The position numbers and the translations under genes are program-made. Below the pieces are notes generated by a model. That model had not been told where the DNA came from. It made no database searches and saw only the letters and a list, made by a program, of their open reading frames with translations. A DNA stretch of 64,000 nt from Multifurca ochricompacta (taxonomy: Eukaryota > Basidiomycota > Agaricomycetes > Russulales > Russulaceae): positions 62,001 through 126,000 of the forward strand of contig WTXG01000013.1 in the NCBI GenBank assembly GCA_022496185.1, given 5' to 3'. Shown in pieces: positions 11,007-21,399 of this stretch (the stretch's first letter is position 1; every line of letters starts with the position of its first letter).

Positions 11007-13025
11007 ATGATTCCCATCATCGAGGTATTGTACAGTGGTTATGGGACCTCTTCGTCTTTTCACGCGTTCTTGCTTGCTACTGCCGCGGCCATGCACTCTT
11101 GCTCCTCCTCAGTAGCCATGAACTTCGGAGACGCCATTGGCAACCCCGACCTCCTGGCCCTAAGGGACTTCCTCTTATCGGAAATGCCTTGCAGTTGAGG
11201 AACCTGAATTGGCTATTTTCTCCCGAGTGCAGAGAAAAACATGGTGCGAGGCATGTTTTTTTAGACTACCCATCGATCACAACTTTTAATACCGTGGCCT
11301 CACGGTGAAGGGGATATGATTTTCATGACAGCCTTGGGTCAACCGATGCTCTTTCTAAACACACAGAAAACGGCGTCAGATCTTTTAGAGAAGCGGTCAT
11401 CTATCTACATAGACCGGCCGCGGTTCATCGTTGTGGGAGAAATCATCACCCGTGGGATGTCAATTGCAATGTCTCAGTCGACTGATCTGTGAGGCCACTT
11501 CATCGCATCCCGCTTTCCCGCTTCCACTGATGCGGATATAGCTGATGGCTTTTTCCATTTTACCAGATGGCGTCGAATGCGCAGAGCCGCGGTAGAAAGT
11601 TTCAGTAAGAATGCCGTCAAGAACTATCACGCGATCCAGACGAGAGAGGCCGTATTTTTTACCTCCAACGTTGTTTCCAGGCCCGCAGACATTGAAAAGC
11701 ATATCCGTCGTACTACTGCGTCAATAATCTTGTCTGTCGCGTACGATCGACCATCAGTCGAGGGTGACGACGATCGCACAGTGTTAAGAGTCAACGAACA
11801 TTCGGAAAAGGTCGCGGCTACTGCAGCCATAGGGGCACATTGGGTAGAATTCCTTCCATGGATGAAACATATACCGAGCAGGTTGGTACCTTAATAGAAA
11901 CTAGGACGGGAGCGGAGTCTATTTATGATGCTAATCGGGTGCTGCGCGGTTTACATTCCCACTTGATAATCAGATTTGCAAAGTGGAAGCGCGATGCAGA
12001 GTACTATTACGAGGATATTAACAGCGTGTATCAAGAACTTTTCAGCAAAGTCCAGAATGACCTCGTTTGTTAACCATTTCCCTTCGATCGACTTTCTTCT
12101 AACTTATGGCAGGCGAATGGGATCGATCGTCCCAGCATGAGCGCAAATCTCCTCAAAAACCAGGATCATTTTAAACTGTCCGGCACAGAAAGAGTCTGGA
12201 CCGCCGGGGTCATGTTGTGAGTTATAAAAGACGTCTCCCTTTTCTCTCCCCCAATCCGACCTTGAATAAATTCAGCGGCGCTGCCTCCGAGACTACGGCA
12301 GCCACGCTGTCATGGTGGTTTTTCGCCATGGTCGCATATCCGCAGACACAGGTTCGTGCTCAAGAAGAGCTCGATAAAGTCGTCGGTCGCGGGCGCCTAC
12401 CCTCTTTCTCTGACCGCCCACACCTTCCTTACACCCACGCGATAGTGAAAGAGGTGTTGCGATGGCGGCCACCCGTTCGGCTGGGCATTCCGCACGTGTC
12501 GATAGCGGACGACTGGTACGAGGGGATGTTCATCCCAAAGGGCACGATGTGCATCTCAAATATATGGCAATGCAACCACCAAGCAGATATATATGGGCCG
12601 GATGTGGATGAGTTTCGTCCGGCGCGGTTCCTCGACGAGCATGGTGAACTTGTTGAGGAAGGACCGACGCGGGATGTGAGGGAGGGAGGTCATGTATCGT
12701 ACGGTTATGGGAGACGTTTGTGCGTGGGTCAATACCTGGCGAACGACTCTGTCTTTATCAACATCGCGACGATGTTATGGGCTGCGCGGTTTGAGCACGA
12801 GAAAGAGGGAAATGGTCAGGAAGTGTCCTTGGATGCCGATAGCTTCATCGGAAATGGGATAGTCAGGTAGGGTGGTTTGTTTTTCATTCAAATCATTTTC
12901 CTTTTAATAACGGTCGACGATGTGCTTTATGATGCAGCCGACCTGTCTCTATCCCATATCGAATCACACCTCGATTCCCAGAGGCTGTCGCTATGCTAGC
13001 CGAAGCTCGCGAGCTCCAACGTTAA
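11007..13025 (+). CDS. Cytochrome P450 monooxygenase (P450-1)
   Basis: Haem-thiolate monooxygenase, normally anchored in the ER and fed electrons by cytochrome P450 reductase; substrate unknown. Motifs in order: proline hinge PPGPKGLPLIGN, I-helix GAASETTAATLSWW, ExxR in EVLRWRPP, and the haem loop YGYGRRLCVG with the Cys ligand. Exons by splice sites: start-11243, 11311-11488, 11567-11881, 11974-12064, 12113-12216, 12276-12866, 12938-13025. Exons 2-5 have exactly the same lengths as in the minus-strand paralogue at 25477-27408, so the two are duplicates. Oddity: the hydrophobic start from ATG 11007 and the PPGPKG segment are in different frames. Exon 1 is about one base short relative to the paralogue, so either a frameshift or a hidden intron exists near 11050-11115. 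Confidence 0.85.
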
Positions 13026-13224
13026 ACGGGTTGCAATCCTTTGATATATGTACGAATGTATATATTATGCTATGTAAACCTCTGAACTATATAACTCAAG
13101 TAGTTAAGAATGGGTTGAATGGGTTGGATTGTTTGGCCCATGTTTGTCGAGCCGTCTCTTGATCTTGATCCCCGGGGCATCGGCACTGGCAGCCTTTTCT
13201 TTTTTCATGTCGACATAAGCGACA

Positions 13225-13295
13225 GTGCGACTTTCACTTTCACTTTCACCTTTTCTCTTTCTTTATTTTCTTTTTAATTCTCTTTTTTCTGAGAG
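13225..13295 (+). promoter_or_regulatory. Pyrimidine-rich core promoter of DAHP synthase gene
   Basis: A long CT-rich tract (repeated CTTTCA, then T/C runs) ends about 25 bp before the ATG at 13317. Such tracts are typical of fungal TATA-less promoters around the transcription start. Confidence 0.45.
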
Positions 13296-13316
13296 GAAAA
13301 CAGCATAGAAGTTAGA

Positions 13317-15837
13317 ATGGACGCTGAAGATTGGATTCCGACGTCATGGAGAATGAAAAAAGCCGCCCAGGTGTGCACGGTCTTTTACTCTTTCTGGCTC
13401 ATCAGAACCGTCCGTCTTGGATCAGTTGCTGAATTTTCTTATTTTACCTTTAGACCGTCGAATACCCTGACCAAGATCATCTTTCCAAGTAAAAAAACAA
13501 GAGAACTCCTCATCAGATAGACACTTTTTGTTTTCAAACCTTTTTTTTTTTATAGTGTCTTGAACAAAATCAAATCCCTACCTCCTCTCGTTACCCCATC
13601 CGAGGTACGTTCCAATCAGCATCAACTGTTTTATTTCATCCGAGAGTGAGGCATAATCGCAAACTTTAACGCGTCCAGATAGAACGACTTCGGCATCAAC
13701 TCAGTCTCGTTCAGAGAAATGAGGCATTTCTCTTGCACGCCGGGGATTGCGCGGAAAGCTTTGAGGCTTGTACCCAGGTACGTCACTCTTCGTTGAGCAT
13801 TTTTTTATCGTAGCTTTAGCTTTTATTCGATCTTGGCTTGTCCTCCTCTCAGCAAAACATTTCAGCAAAAGTAGGGCTTATATTATCATTCTCTCTCATT
13901 TTGATCTGGGGTGCGCGTCTCCCTGTCGTAAGTGTTTCTCTTCTACAACGATAATAGTTTTCTGGCTGATTGATTCCATGAGGATAGGTCCGCATCGGGC
14001 GGATCGCAGGTCAATACGCCAAACCGAGGAGTAGTGTCACTGAAAAGGTTGGTGATCGTGAAGTTATGATCTTCCGGTGAGCAAAACGGTCCCTCCCCCT
14101 CGGAACCATATTTTTTAATTGACAAATCCGCAGAGGTGATAACGTTAATGGGTAATGCGACTACGCACACCCTGTGCCCATTTCCTGACTTTTTCAATAA
14201 GTTTCAACCCCGATGAGCGGACTCCGGACCCAGAGAGACTACTCAGGTATGTCTTCTCCTATCGTCTTGCTATTCGTCAATAAGGCTTATTCTTGCATAG
14301 CGCGTACTTCCACTCCACTGCGACCCTAAATCACATCCGAGGCCTTCTCACTTCCGGGTTCGGCTCTTTGCATCATCCGCGGGACTGGTCATTGTCGCAT
14401 GTACGATCCAAGTCTTTGAAGTGCGTTTGAAAACTGGCATCGAGACGCATACATCCGCTCAAACTCGCTGACTTTCATTTATAGAGCGGAATACGAAGTC
14501 ATCTCGGAAGGGCTCGCAGATGCTCTTGACTTTACCAAGACGATTGGGCTAGGGTCCGGTCGGGAGGCTCAGAGCTATGAGCGTGGTGGAGGTCGCAGCG
14601 TCTTGGGGGAGGCAGACCTATATACGAGGTACCGTACCCCCGGGATCGAAATCTTTCGATTGAGAGACCATTTTTTCTTGACGCGCGCGCACTTCTTCCA
14701 ACAGTCATGAAGGACTCTTGCTCGATTACGAAGAAGCCATGACCCGGAAATACCCAATTCCGGATTCGATAGTATCTCGCGAGCTTGGAACACCAGCCCC
14801 GGAGAAGTATTATAACACTTCAGCACACTTCCTCTGGGTCGGCGACCGAACTCGACAACTGAACGGCGCGCATGTCGAATACTTCCGTGGGATCCGCAAT
14901 CCGATCGGGATCAAGATCGGGCCTTCGATGGCCGCCGAGGAACTCGTCACACTTCTCGACGGTCAGTACCAAAGCTATAAAAATATAAATTATTGTTCGT
15001 GGCTTACAATGGACTCGTAGTCGTGAATCCCGGTCGTGATAGTGGAAGGATAACGCTCATCACCCGCTATGGGGCGGAGAAAGTCCTCGTTTTCCTTTTA
15101 TATTGCTTTTCTGCAACTCGTGACTGATTTCTTTTAGATCGATTCACATCTGGCGAGTCATATCAAGGCCGTCCAAGCGTCCGGGCACCCTGTTATATGG
15201 GTTTGCGATCCGATGCATGGAAAGTGAGTACATGCTGACATACATCCATACATTTTACGTTAACGCCAAGGATCATTATTAAGTACCCTCATATCATCGA
15301 CTGGCCTGAAGACGCGCCACTTTGGCACTATCATCAGTGAACTCACTTCGTGCCTTCGTATCCACAGCGAGTGTGGATCGCGCCTTGGTGGCGTCAGCCT
15401 CGAATTTACCGGCGAGTTGAATGAGGAAGGTTATAGCGTGACGGAGTGTCTAGGCGGAAGTATGGAACTCAGCGAGGAGCAGCTCGGCCTTCGCTACCAG
15501 GTCCGTATAAGCTCGAGTCAACACCATTTATTAGTCCCCTCACTGATCGACTCATTTTATCTCTCTTTGGGCAACTCTTAGAGTTTCTGCGACCCTCGTT
15601 TGAACTTTGAACAGTCTTTCGGTTAGTTCCCTCACTCACCTCCATCGCATCTTAACATTGTTCGCTCACTCAATCACTTTTTTCCCCCTCCCCCCCCTCC
15701 CTCGCCTTACCTATCCTCCTGTCTTAGACGTCGCCTTTCTCATATCCAACCATTTCAAAAATCAGCAGCCGGGTACAGGCACCCGCCGGAAAGGATCCGA
15801 AGACGTATTATACTCCGAATTGGGAGGCAAGCGATGA
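13317..15837 (+). CDS. Class II 3-deoxy-D-arabino-heptulosonate 7-phosphate (DAHP) synthase
   Basis: Condenses phosphoenolpyruvate and erythrose 4-phosphate, the first step of the shikimate pathway. Family signatures in order: HAGDCAESF (metal Cys), [72 protein letters not shown] and CDPRLN. I resolve 16 exons: 13317-13370, 13454-13488, 13556-13604, 13679-13777, 13853-13927, 13988-14076, 14134-14151, 14202-14246, 14301-14420, 14485-14628, 14705-14961, 15021-15082, 15137-15223, 15284-15500, 15582-15621, 15728-15837. All have GT-AG introns and compatible phases, so the gene looks intact. The usual His of the GGxHLE segment is Ser here. A class II enzyme in a fungus can serve primary or secondary aromatic metabolism, and the P450 next door fits either. 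Stop TGA at 15835. Confidence 0.93.
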
Positions 15838-15983
15838 CGGCAGCGACGGCGACGGCAACACATCAAGTTTCATGAGAATTGAATCCTTTGTTTTATTTTA
15901 TTTTTTTGAAGGGGTGCCCAGTACATCGCACTTTTTTAATTCTTTTTTTGGAGCCTTTTTTTTTTCGGGGCAAAGTCAAATGT

Positions 15984-16001
15984 TGTGTGTGTGTGTGTGT
16001 G
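15984..16001 (+). repeat. (GT)n microsatellite
   Basis: About nine GT units in the 3' flank of the DAHP synthase gene. Confidence 0.85.
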
Positions 16002-16099
16002 CGTAGTATGTATTTGTTAAAAAGTGAAAATAGGATTAGTAGTAGTTGTTTGTTCAACCAATTTTGACGCTCTCTTTGGGCCTCTACCCCTTAGGTCTC

Positions 16100-16860
16100 T
16101 CTGCAAGTATAAAAGGGTACATACAATGCTTGTAGTAGACCAGACAGTGAGCCAACAGAAGCAGAAATCAAATGGCCTTTCTTTTTTGTGCTAAAGGACT
16201 TCTCGACAACGTCAAAGTGCAAGGTCAAACGGAACCAGCTAGCAGCGTATTCACACCCTCATTCAGCTCACACCCAACTCTCCCTCACCACTGACACCCT
16301 AAAGTAGTAATCTTGTCACACGACTGATTTGTAATATTATTTATTTTAAAAAGGAAGGTTATCGTTGATCAACAAAACATCATTACAAATCAAGGTCATG
16401 TGACATGTAGTCAACGTTTTCGAATACTGGCCACGCCGAGTACATGGAGCATTTCCCCCCACCAAACCACTCTCTGGTTGTCAGTGTACTTGCGAAGCAT
16501 CACTCACCATCTTCCCCCACATCCTCCTGGAGTGCCCTCTCTACGCTGCGTGCTGTGCCGATCTCTAGTTCCTCCCCTGCAACGCCCTGGACCCCCCCCC
16601 CCCCAATGGCACATCCATTTCACTTGCAAGCCTTTCGTCAACAATAATTTTCCTTTTTAAATAAATAATATTACAAATCACAGTTGTGTGACAAGATTAC
16701 CACTTTAGGGATGTCATGTGACAATATTACTACTTTACCCATTCAACGTCTCCAAGTTATCTGGGGCTCCCTCTTCTCTCTCTCTCTCTTTGCCTCTACC
16801 TCTGTCCTTTCGGGAACACTTTGCCTTGCACTCACTGCGAATTGGATCCGTATAACAGAT
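16100..16860 (+). repeat. Dispersed repeat, copy B, interrupted by an inverted-repeat element
   Basis: The left block (to about 16280) and right block (from about 16808) match the continuous copy at 10085-10400. The intervening sequence carries the small transposon-like element at 16292-16718, which therefore inserted after the duplication. Confidence 0.55.
16292..16718. mobile_element. Small non-autonomous inverted-repeat transposon (MITE-like)
   Basis: The ends are long imperfect inverted repeats. The left begins TGACACCCTAAAGTAGTAAT, then CTTGTCACACGACTG and ATATTATTTATTTTAAAAAG. The right end, read on the other strand, begins TGACATCCCTAAAGTGGTAA with matching CTTGTCACAC and ATATTATTTATTTAAAAAGG. 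The repeats are about 60-70 bp and the element is about 427 bp with no coding capacity. A related copy is at 2755-3796. I cannot assign the superfamily because no clean target duplication is visible. Confidence 0.6.
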
Positions 16861-16924
16861 AAATTAATCTGCTCTGATTTTTCGGTCCTTGAGTACAAGT
16901 AGAGAAGACATGTAGATACTTAGA

Positions 16925-19900
16925 TTATCCTCCCTTGGCACCGCGTTCTAAAAGAAACTCCATGACGTCGCGATTTTCTTTGTTCGACGCGACTCGGAAC
17001 GGGGTATGACCTTCGTTATCCTCCGCTTCTATGCTCGCACCGTGATCAAGAAGCAGGCGAGCGCATTCGAGCAACACTGCCCGGTGCAACGGAGTCTCGC
17101 CGGCCTTATTTTTTTATTTACGTCTGCTCCGTGCCTCAATAATACCTTCGCACTATTCGCGCTACAGGTTCCTATTGCCAGGTGCAATGGAGTATTGAGG
17201 TAATAATCTTGCGCGTTCAACTCTGCACCATGTTCCAGTAAAAACTGTGCAACCTCAGGGTGACCATTATTTGCCGCCCCATGCAACGCAGTCCAGCTAT
17301 CATCTGCCTTGGAATTGACGGGTGCACCGCGCTGCAGTAACATACGGACGATCTCAAGGTGTCCATTGGTTGCCGCCAGATGCAATGCATTCCAGCCATC
17401 ATTCGCCTGTGCATTCACATCTACGCCATGGTCGAGTAGCCAACGCGCAGTCTCTACAGGTCCGTGCATCGATGCTGCATGTAGTAGGGTCCTGTTATAG
17501 TTGCCGCGTATATCCAAGTTTGCGCCCTTTTCGTACAGCAACGCTGCAACGCCTAAGTGTCCCCTCCTCAGTGCCCCAACCAGCGGTGTCGACAGGTTGC
17601 TACACATGGCATTAACATGCGCTGGATTCTTCATTATCATCTCCTCCGACAGATCACGGAATCCGCACAGGGCGGAATAGTATAGGGTGACTGCTCTGGG
17701 TTCTGCAGAGTTGATCCGATCGAAGGAATTGCCCAGCCTTTGTCTATATTGTGCACCCGAAACCATGAAGAAAAATGTGGTTTGTCCGGGTCAAAGATAT
17801 CCTTCATTCCCTCGCATATTTGCGATGACACACTCCCAAATTGGGCATGACCAACCCAATTCTGAGCAGCATATAAGCCAACGGAAACTTGCTGTCCATG
17901 CTTTCCATGTCAACCTGATCGTTCAATCGCAGTAGAACACCTAAGCAAGCTTGCGCGAGGATGGTGTGAGCTGGCTCGAGGGGGATATGATATCGCGACG
18001 CATCTCCATTTGAAATTGCAAGCCGACTCGACGTCAAAAATTCCTTGACCGAAAAGTGTGAAAACTGGACCACTTGCGTGCCGCTGTCATCCACAACGGC
18101 AATCAAACTGGAGCACGTGGAAAGTACTGCCTGTTCCTGGTCCTCCCATCGCCAATCCGAATTTAACTTTGGAATTCCTCCTTTCCCAGAGCCAAAGTCA
18201 ACTGCAAGTATCTCCGCAAGTTCATCCACACGTAGTGGCCGGACAGCGACTGTGAGACATTGTAAGAGACGATGAGCGTGATCCCTGTTCGATTTGTTGA
18301 TATCATTCAATATTCGTTCGTATGTTTCATCTAGCGTTTCTGGCATTCCTCGAGTATACGTCGAACACTTGGTGGAAGACAGTGCCGTAGAGTTTCCAAC
18401 TGACAGAAAACCCATCGAAACCTGTTTCAATCTGTAAGCAAGTGTAATAACAGTACATGAATGACCTTACATTCCGTCGGCTCTCTCGGATAGGGTCTCA
18501 ACAACGAGATTCTTATCTTCCTGTCTCCATCTTCGCATTTTCGTGTCCGATTGAACGACAGAGCTGACATATTGGATGATATCCTCCTTCTGCCCACTTT
18601 GATCGTGAAGTGACACATGGAGAGAGGTGATAGGTTCAAGGGCAGATCTAATGTCGATCTCTGGGCGACTTGTGACGCATACATGAAGATTTGGGAAGGA
18701 AAGACCAACGAGATCCTTGACGAGGTCAGGACCTGTTCTCGCGGTGTGGGCATGCCAGATGTGTTCGAGCATTCGTCTAGCGCATCCACAACAATATACT
18801 TTGGAAGTTGATCCGGGGTTAAAATCATATCTTTTAGGCATTGAATTAAAACCTCATCGCTGGGTTGTCGTGTCCCACTGCCGTGATCAGAATAGATACG
18901 AGAGAGTACGTCGCAACAAGATCGGAGCATTCAGCAAATTGAATTAGAAGCGAGGGAAGCAGATTGCGGCGATTTTGTTTGGCGGTATCCTAAAGTCGAA
19001 ATAGAAATACGCCATAAAAGCCAATCCTGCCTTGCATATTGATTCGATATCCTGGATGATCGTGGAGCTGACGATGACATGATTCTCCCTTGAAATAGCA
19101 ACTGACTGAAGATTCACGAACCAAAGGATGCTTTTCCCTGACCCCGCTACGGAAGTGTGGCGTCGTCAAGGAGATCCAAGTGATAAACGGTAAGGGAGCG
19201 TACGCTTTCCGTGGACCCATAAGAGTGAGGCAGATGACTTCCAATTGTTGAAGATGTGCCTTGGAAGAACCAAGAGGCTGTTCCAGTGTGATGAGCACTG
19301 CGAGCGATATTGTGATTTATAGATGGGTCAGGTGGAGAGAGCCATCTTCGAAGATCTGGCGCAGTTGATTTCCTGTTAAGAATATGCTTGAGCATCTGCG
19401 GTCAGAAAAATAAATAAATACGGACTTTTGACTTGATCTACAGTGTTGGCCGTTTGTTGCATAATTACTTTGGCCTCCTTTGCTGCCACTTTCGCTTCCC
19501 TGCCGTCTATCCACATATACGGTTACCATAGCTCAAAGACATGGTCAAATGCTGTACCCACCCTCGATGACTACCTTTACTTTGTCATCAACACTCGTGA
19601 CCTTGTTATCAACGATGTGTGCGAGCTTAGAAGCTGCGCCGTCGCCATTAGAGCCTCGTCATGGGTCAATTTGTCCAGCCTTCCAAGCGCATCTTCAATA
19701 TCCGTCCTTCCTGCCAATTTCTTCAAATATTTTTCTGAACAAAAATCTGTCAAAGCTGTCATCTCATATCTCACTGAGAATGAACTCACTGGCTGATCCT
19801 TGCTTAATCTCTTTAGTTGCCAGAGCAAGGATACCAAGCACTTCGACCATGATCTTCACAATTATATCGGTCATCGCTGCAGTCGGAGGTACTTCCGTAT

Positions 19901-20431
19901 AAGTCTCCAGGCGTTTGAAAAAGTTCTCTACACGCTCGAACAGGTTACTGAGAGCTTCTTGGCTGCCGCTCACATTCTTTGCCGCCTAGCAGATTTCAGA
20001 ACGCAGAATAATATAAAGGGCATGAGATGCTCACTAAGAGGAGGACGCCGATTCCAGCGAATATCACTTTCGCGGGCGAGAATACCTGTAGGGCAGACAG
20101 TTGAGTACGAAAGTTAGAAGATAAATATCGTCTTGAGACTTGCTAGGCCAACCCCTTCTCCGAGGGTCGCAGAAAATGCATAGAGCACATTTATGGTTGG
20201 GCTGAGCCATTTGTTCCACTTTTGGTCACTGCCTCGGGATTGATCAAACTCCTGGATCTGGTTCTGAAGTATGGCGATAATTGCGGTAGGAGAGTGGCAT
20301 GATTGGAATTGGACGGCTAGCGGATGTGCGATAAGATCACACTTTGTCTGCGTCTTGTACGCTTTCAATGCATGATCGAAAATGGATTGGAAGTGGGAAT
20401 TGGATGTGGCGATAGGTTGGCTCTTGGACAT
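16925..20431 (-). pseudogene. Goodbye-NACHT-ankyrin STAND gene (NLR copy 2), multiple 1-base deletions
   Basis: Starts at 20431 (MSKSQP...). Order: a Goodbye-like N-terminal domain (QSCHSPTAIIAILQ, then NVLYAFSATLGEGVGL), a helical linker (DIIVKIMVEVLGILALATKE; GRTDIEDALGRLDKL), a short heptad stalk, and LRRWLSPPDPSINHNIAR before the P-loop AGSGKSILW (about 19130). Walker B, winged helix and about seven ankyrin repeats follow, with TAA at 16925-16927. Against copies 1 and 3 it has single-base losses near 19628, 19256, 18727, 18345, 17876, 17732 and 17110, most in homopolymers. As written it cannot be translated through. Either a recent pseudogene or assembly errors; otherwise it is almost identical to copy 1 and inverted relative to it. 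Confidence 0.85.
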
Positions 20432-21100
20432 GGTAAGAGTGGGAAAGAGTTGGTTCGCAGGGAAGGTATGATAGTATTGGTGGATGGGAGGGGAAGTGAA
20501 TCTCTGAGTGGTTGCGCATAGCGCATAGCCTCGTGTGCGTACAGATCGCCATACAAGGACACGGGCAGGTGACCTCGGCCTTGATTTTGATGGATGATGA
20601 TGATAGACGCGCAGATGTGCAGAGACGTGTGTTCTGAATCTGATCAAACTTATTAAATTGATCAGACAAGTAGATGATGTGTTTTGAGACACAAAACACA
20701 ATGATGAGGCACACCTGTAAGGAAGGTTTAGTTATCTATTTAGGTTAGCGGATAAGTTCAGTTTAAGTGGTCAAAACTGAAAGTGAATGAGTACAGAATG
20801 GCACCCCTTTATACTACATAAAAAAGAATGACAGACAAAAATATAAGACTATTTACTTGTGACAAGATACAAAGGAAGCAATATGGAACCGTCTCTGAAT
20901 CAGTTAATGAATGCACTTTAGATTATCTTATCACAATCAATAGATCAAGTCACCCAGGTGTCCAGCTGTCCGGTCCTAAACTATGCGGTCACTACCGGCC
21001 GGTCAACATCTTAGCGCATTTCGGAGACGGTGATGAACGAGAGCGGGAGCCCAGCAGAGGGAGAGATGAACTCGCCCCGCTTCTTTTTTTTTTTTTTAAA
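20432..21100. other. Region between NLR copies 2 and 3
   Basis: Holds the presumed 5' flank of copy 2 (minus strand) and the distal 3' flank of copy 3. No further gene is evident. A T-run lies at about 21085-21098. Confidence 0.5.
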
Positions 21101-21399
21101 TATTATTCTAAACTCCTACGGCTTTCGCAATCCCCATACCTATCAATTTGGTCGTCCTTAAACACAACACCAAAAAGGTTGCTTCGTACGTACGTATTAT
21201 GCGTGCTCCGTGGCTCGGCATTTCTCGCAACCCGTAGCAAATGCTATATTTGACTTTTGCTCGCCATGGAGCAGCAGTGAACGCCCAGCTAACCATGTCT
21301 AGTTTACGTATGGAACGGATCATAAATCCCTGCTTCGATGCTTGTAGAGTGGATACGGTAAATGTGACACGCTCACTTGCACCATGTTCCGATAGCAAT

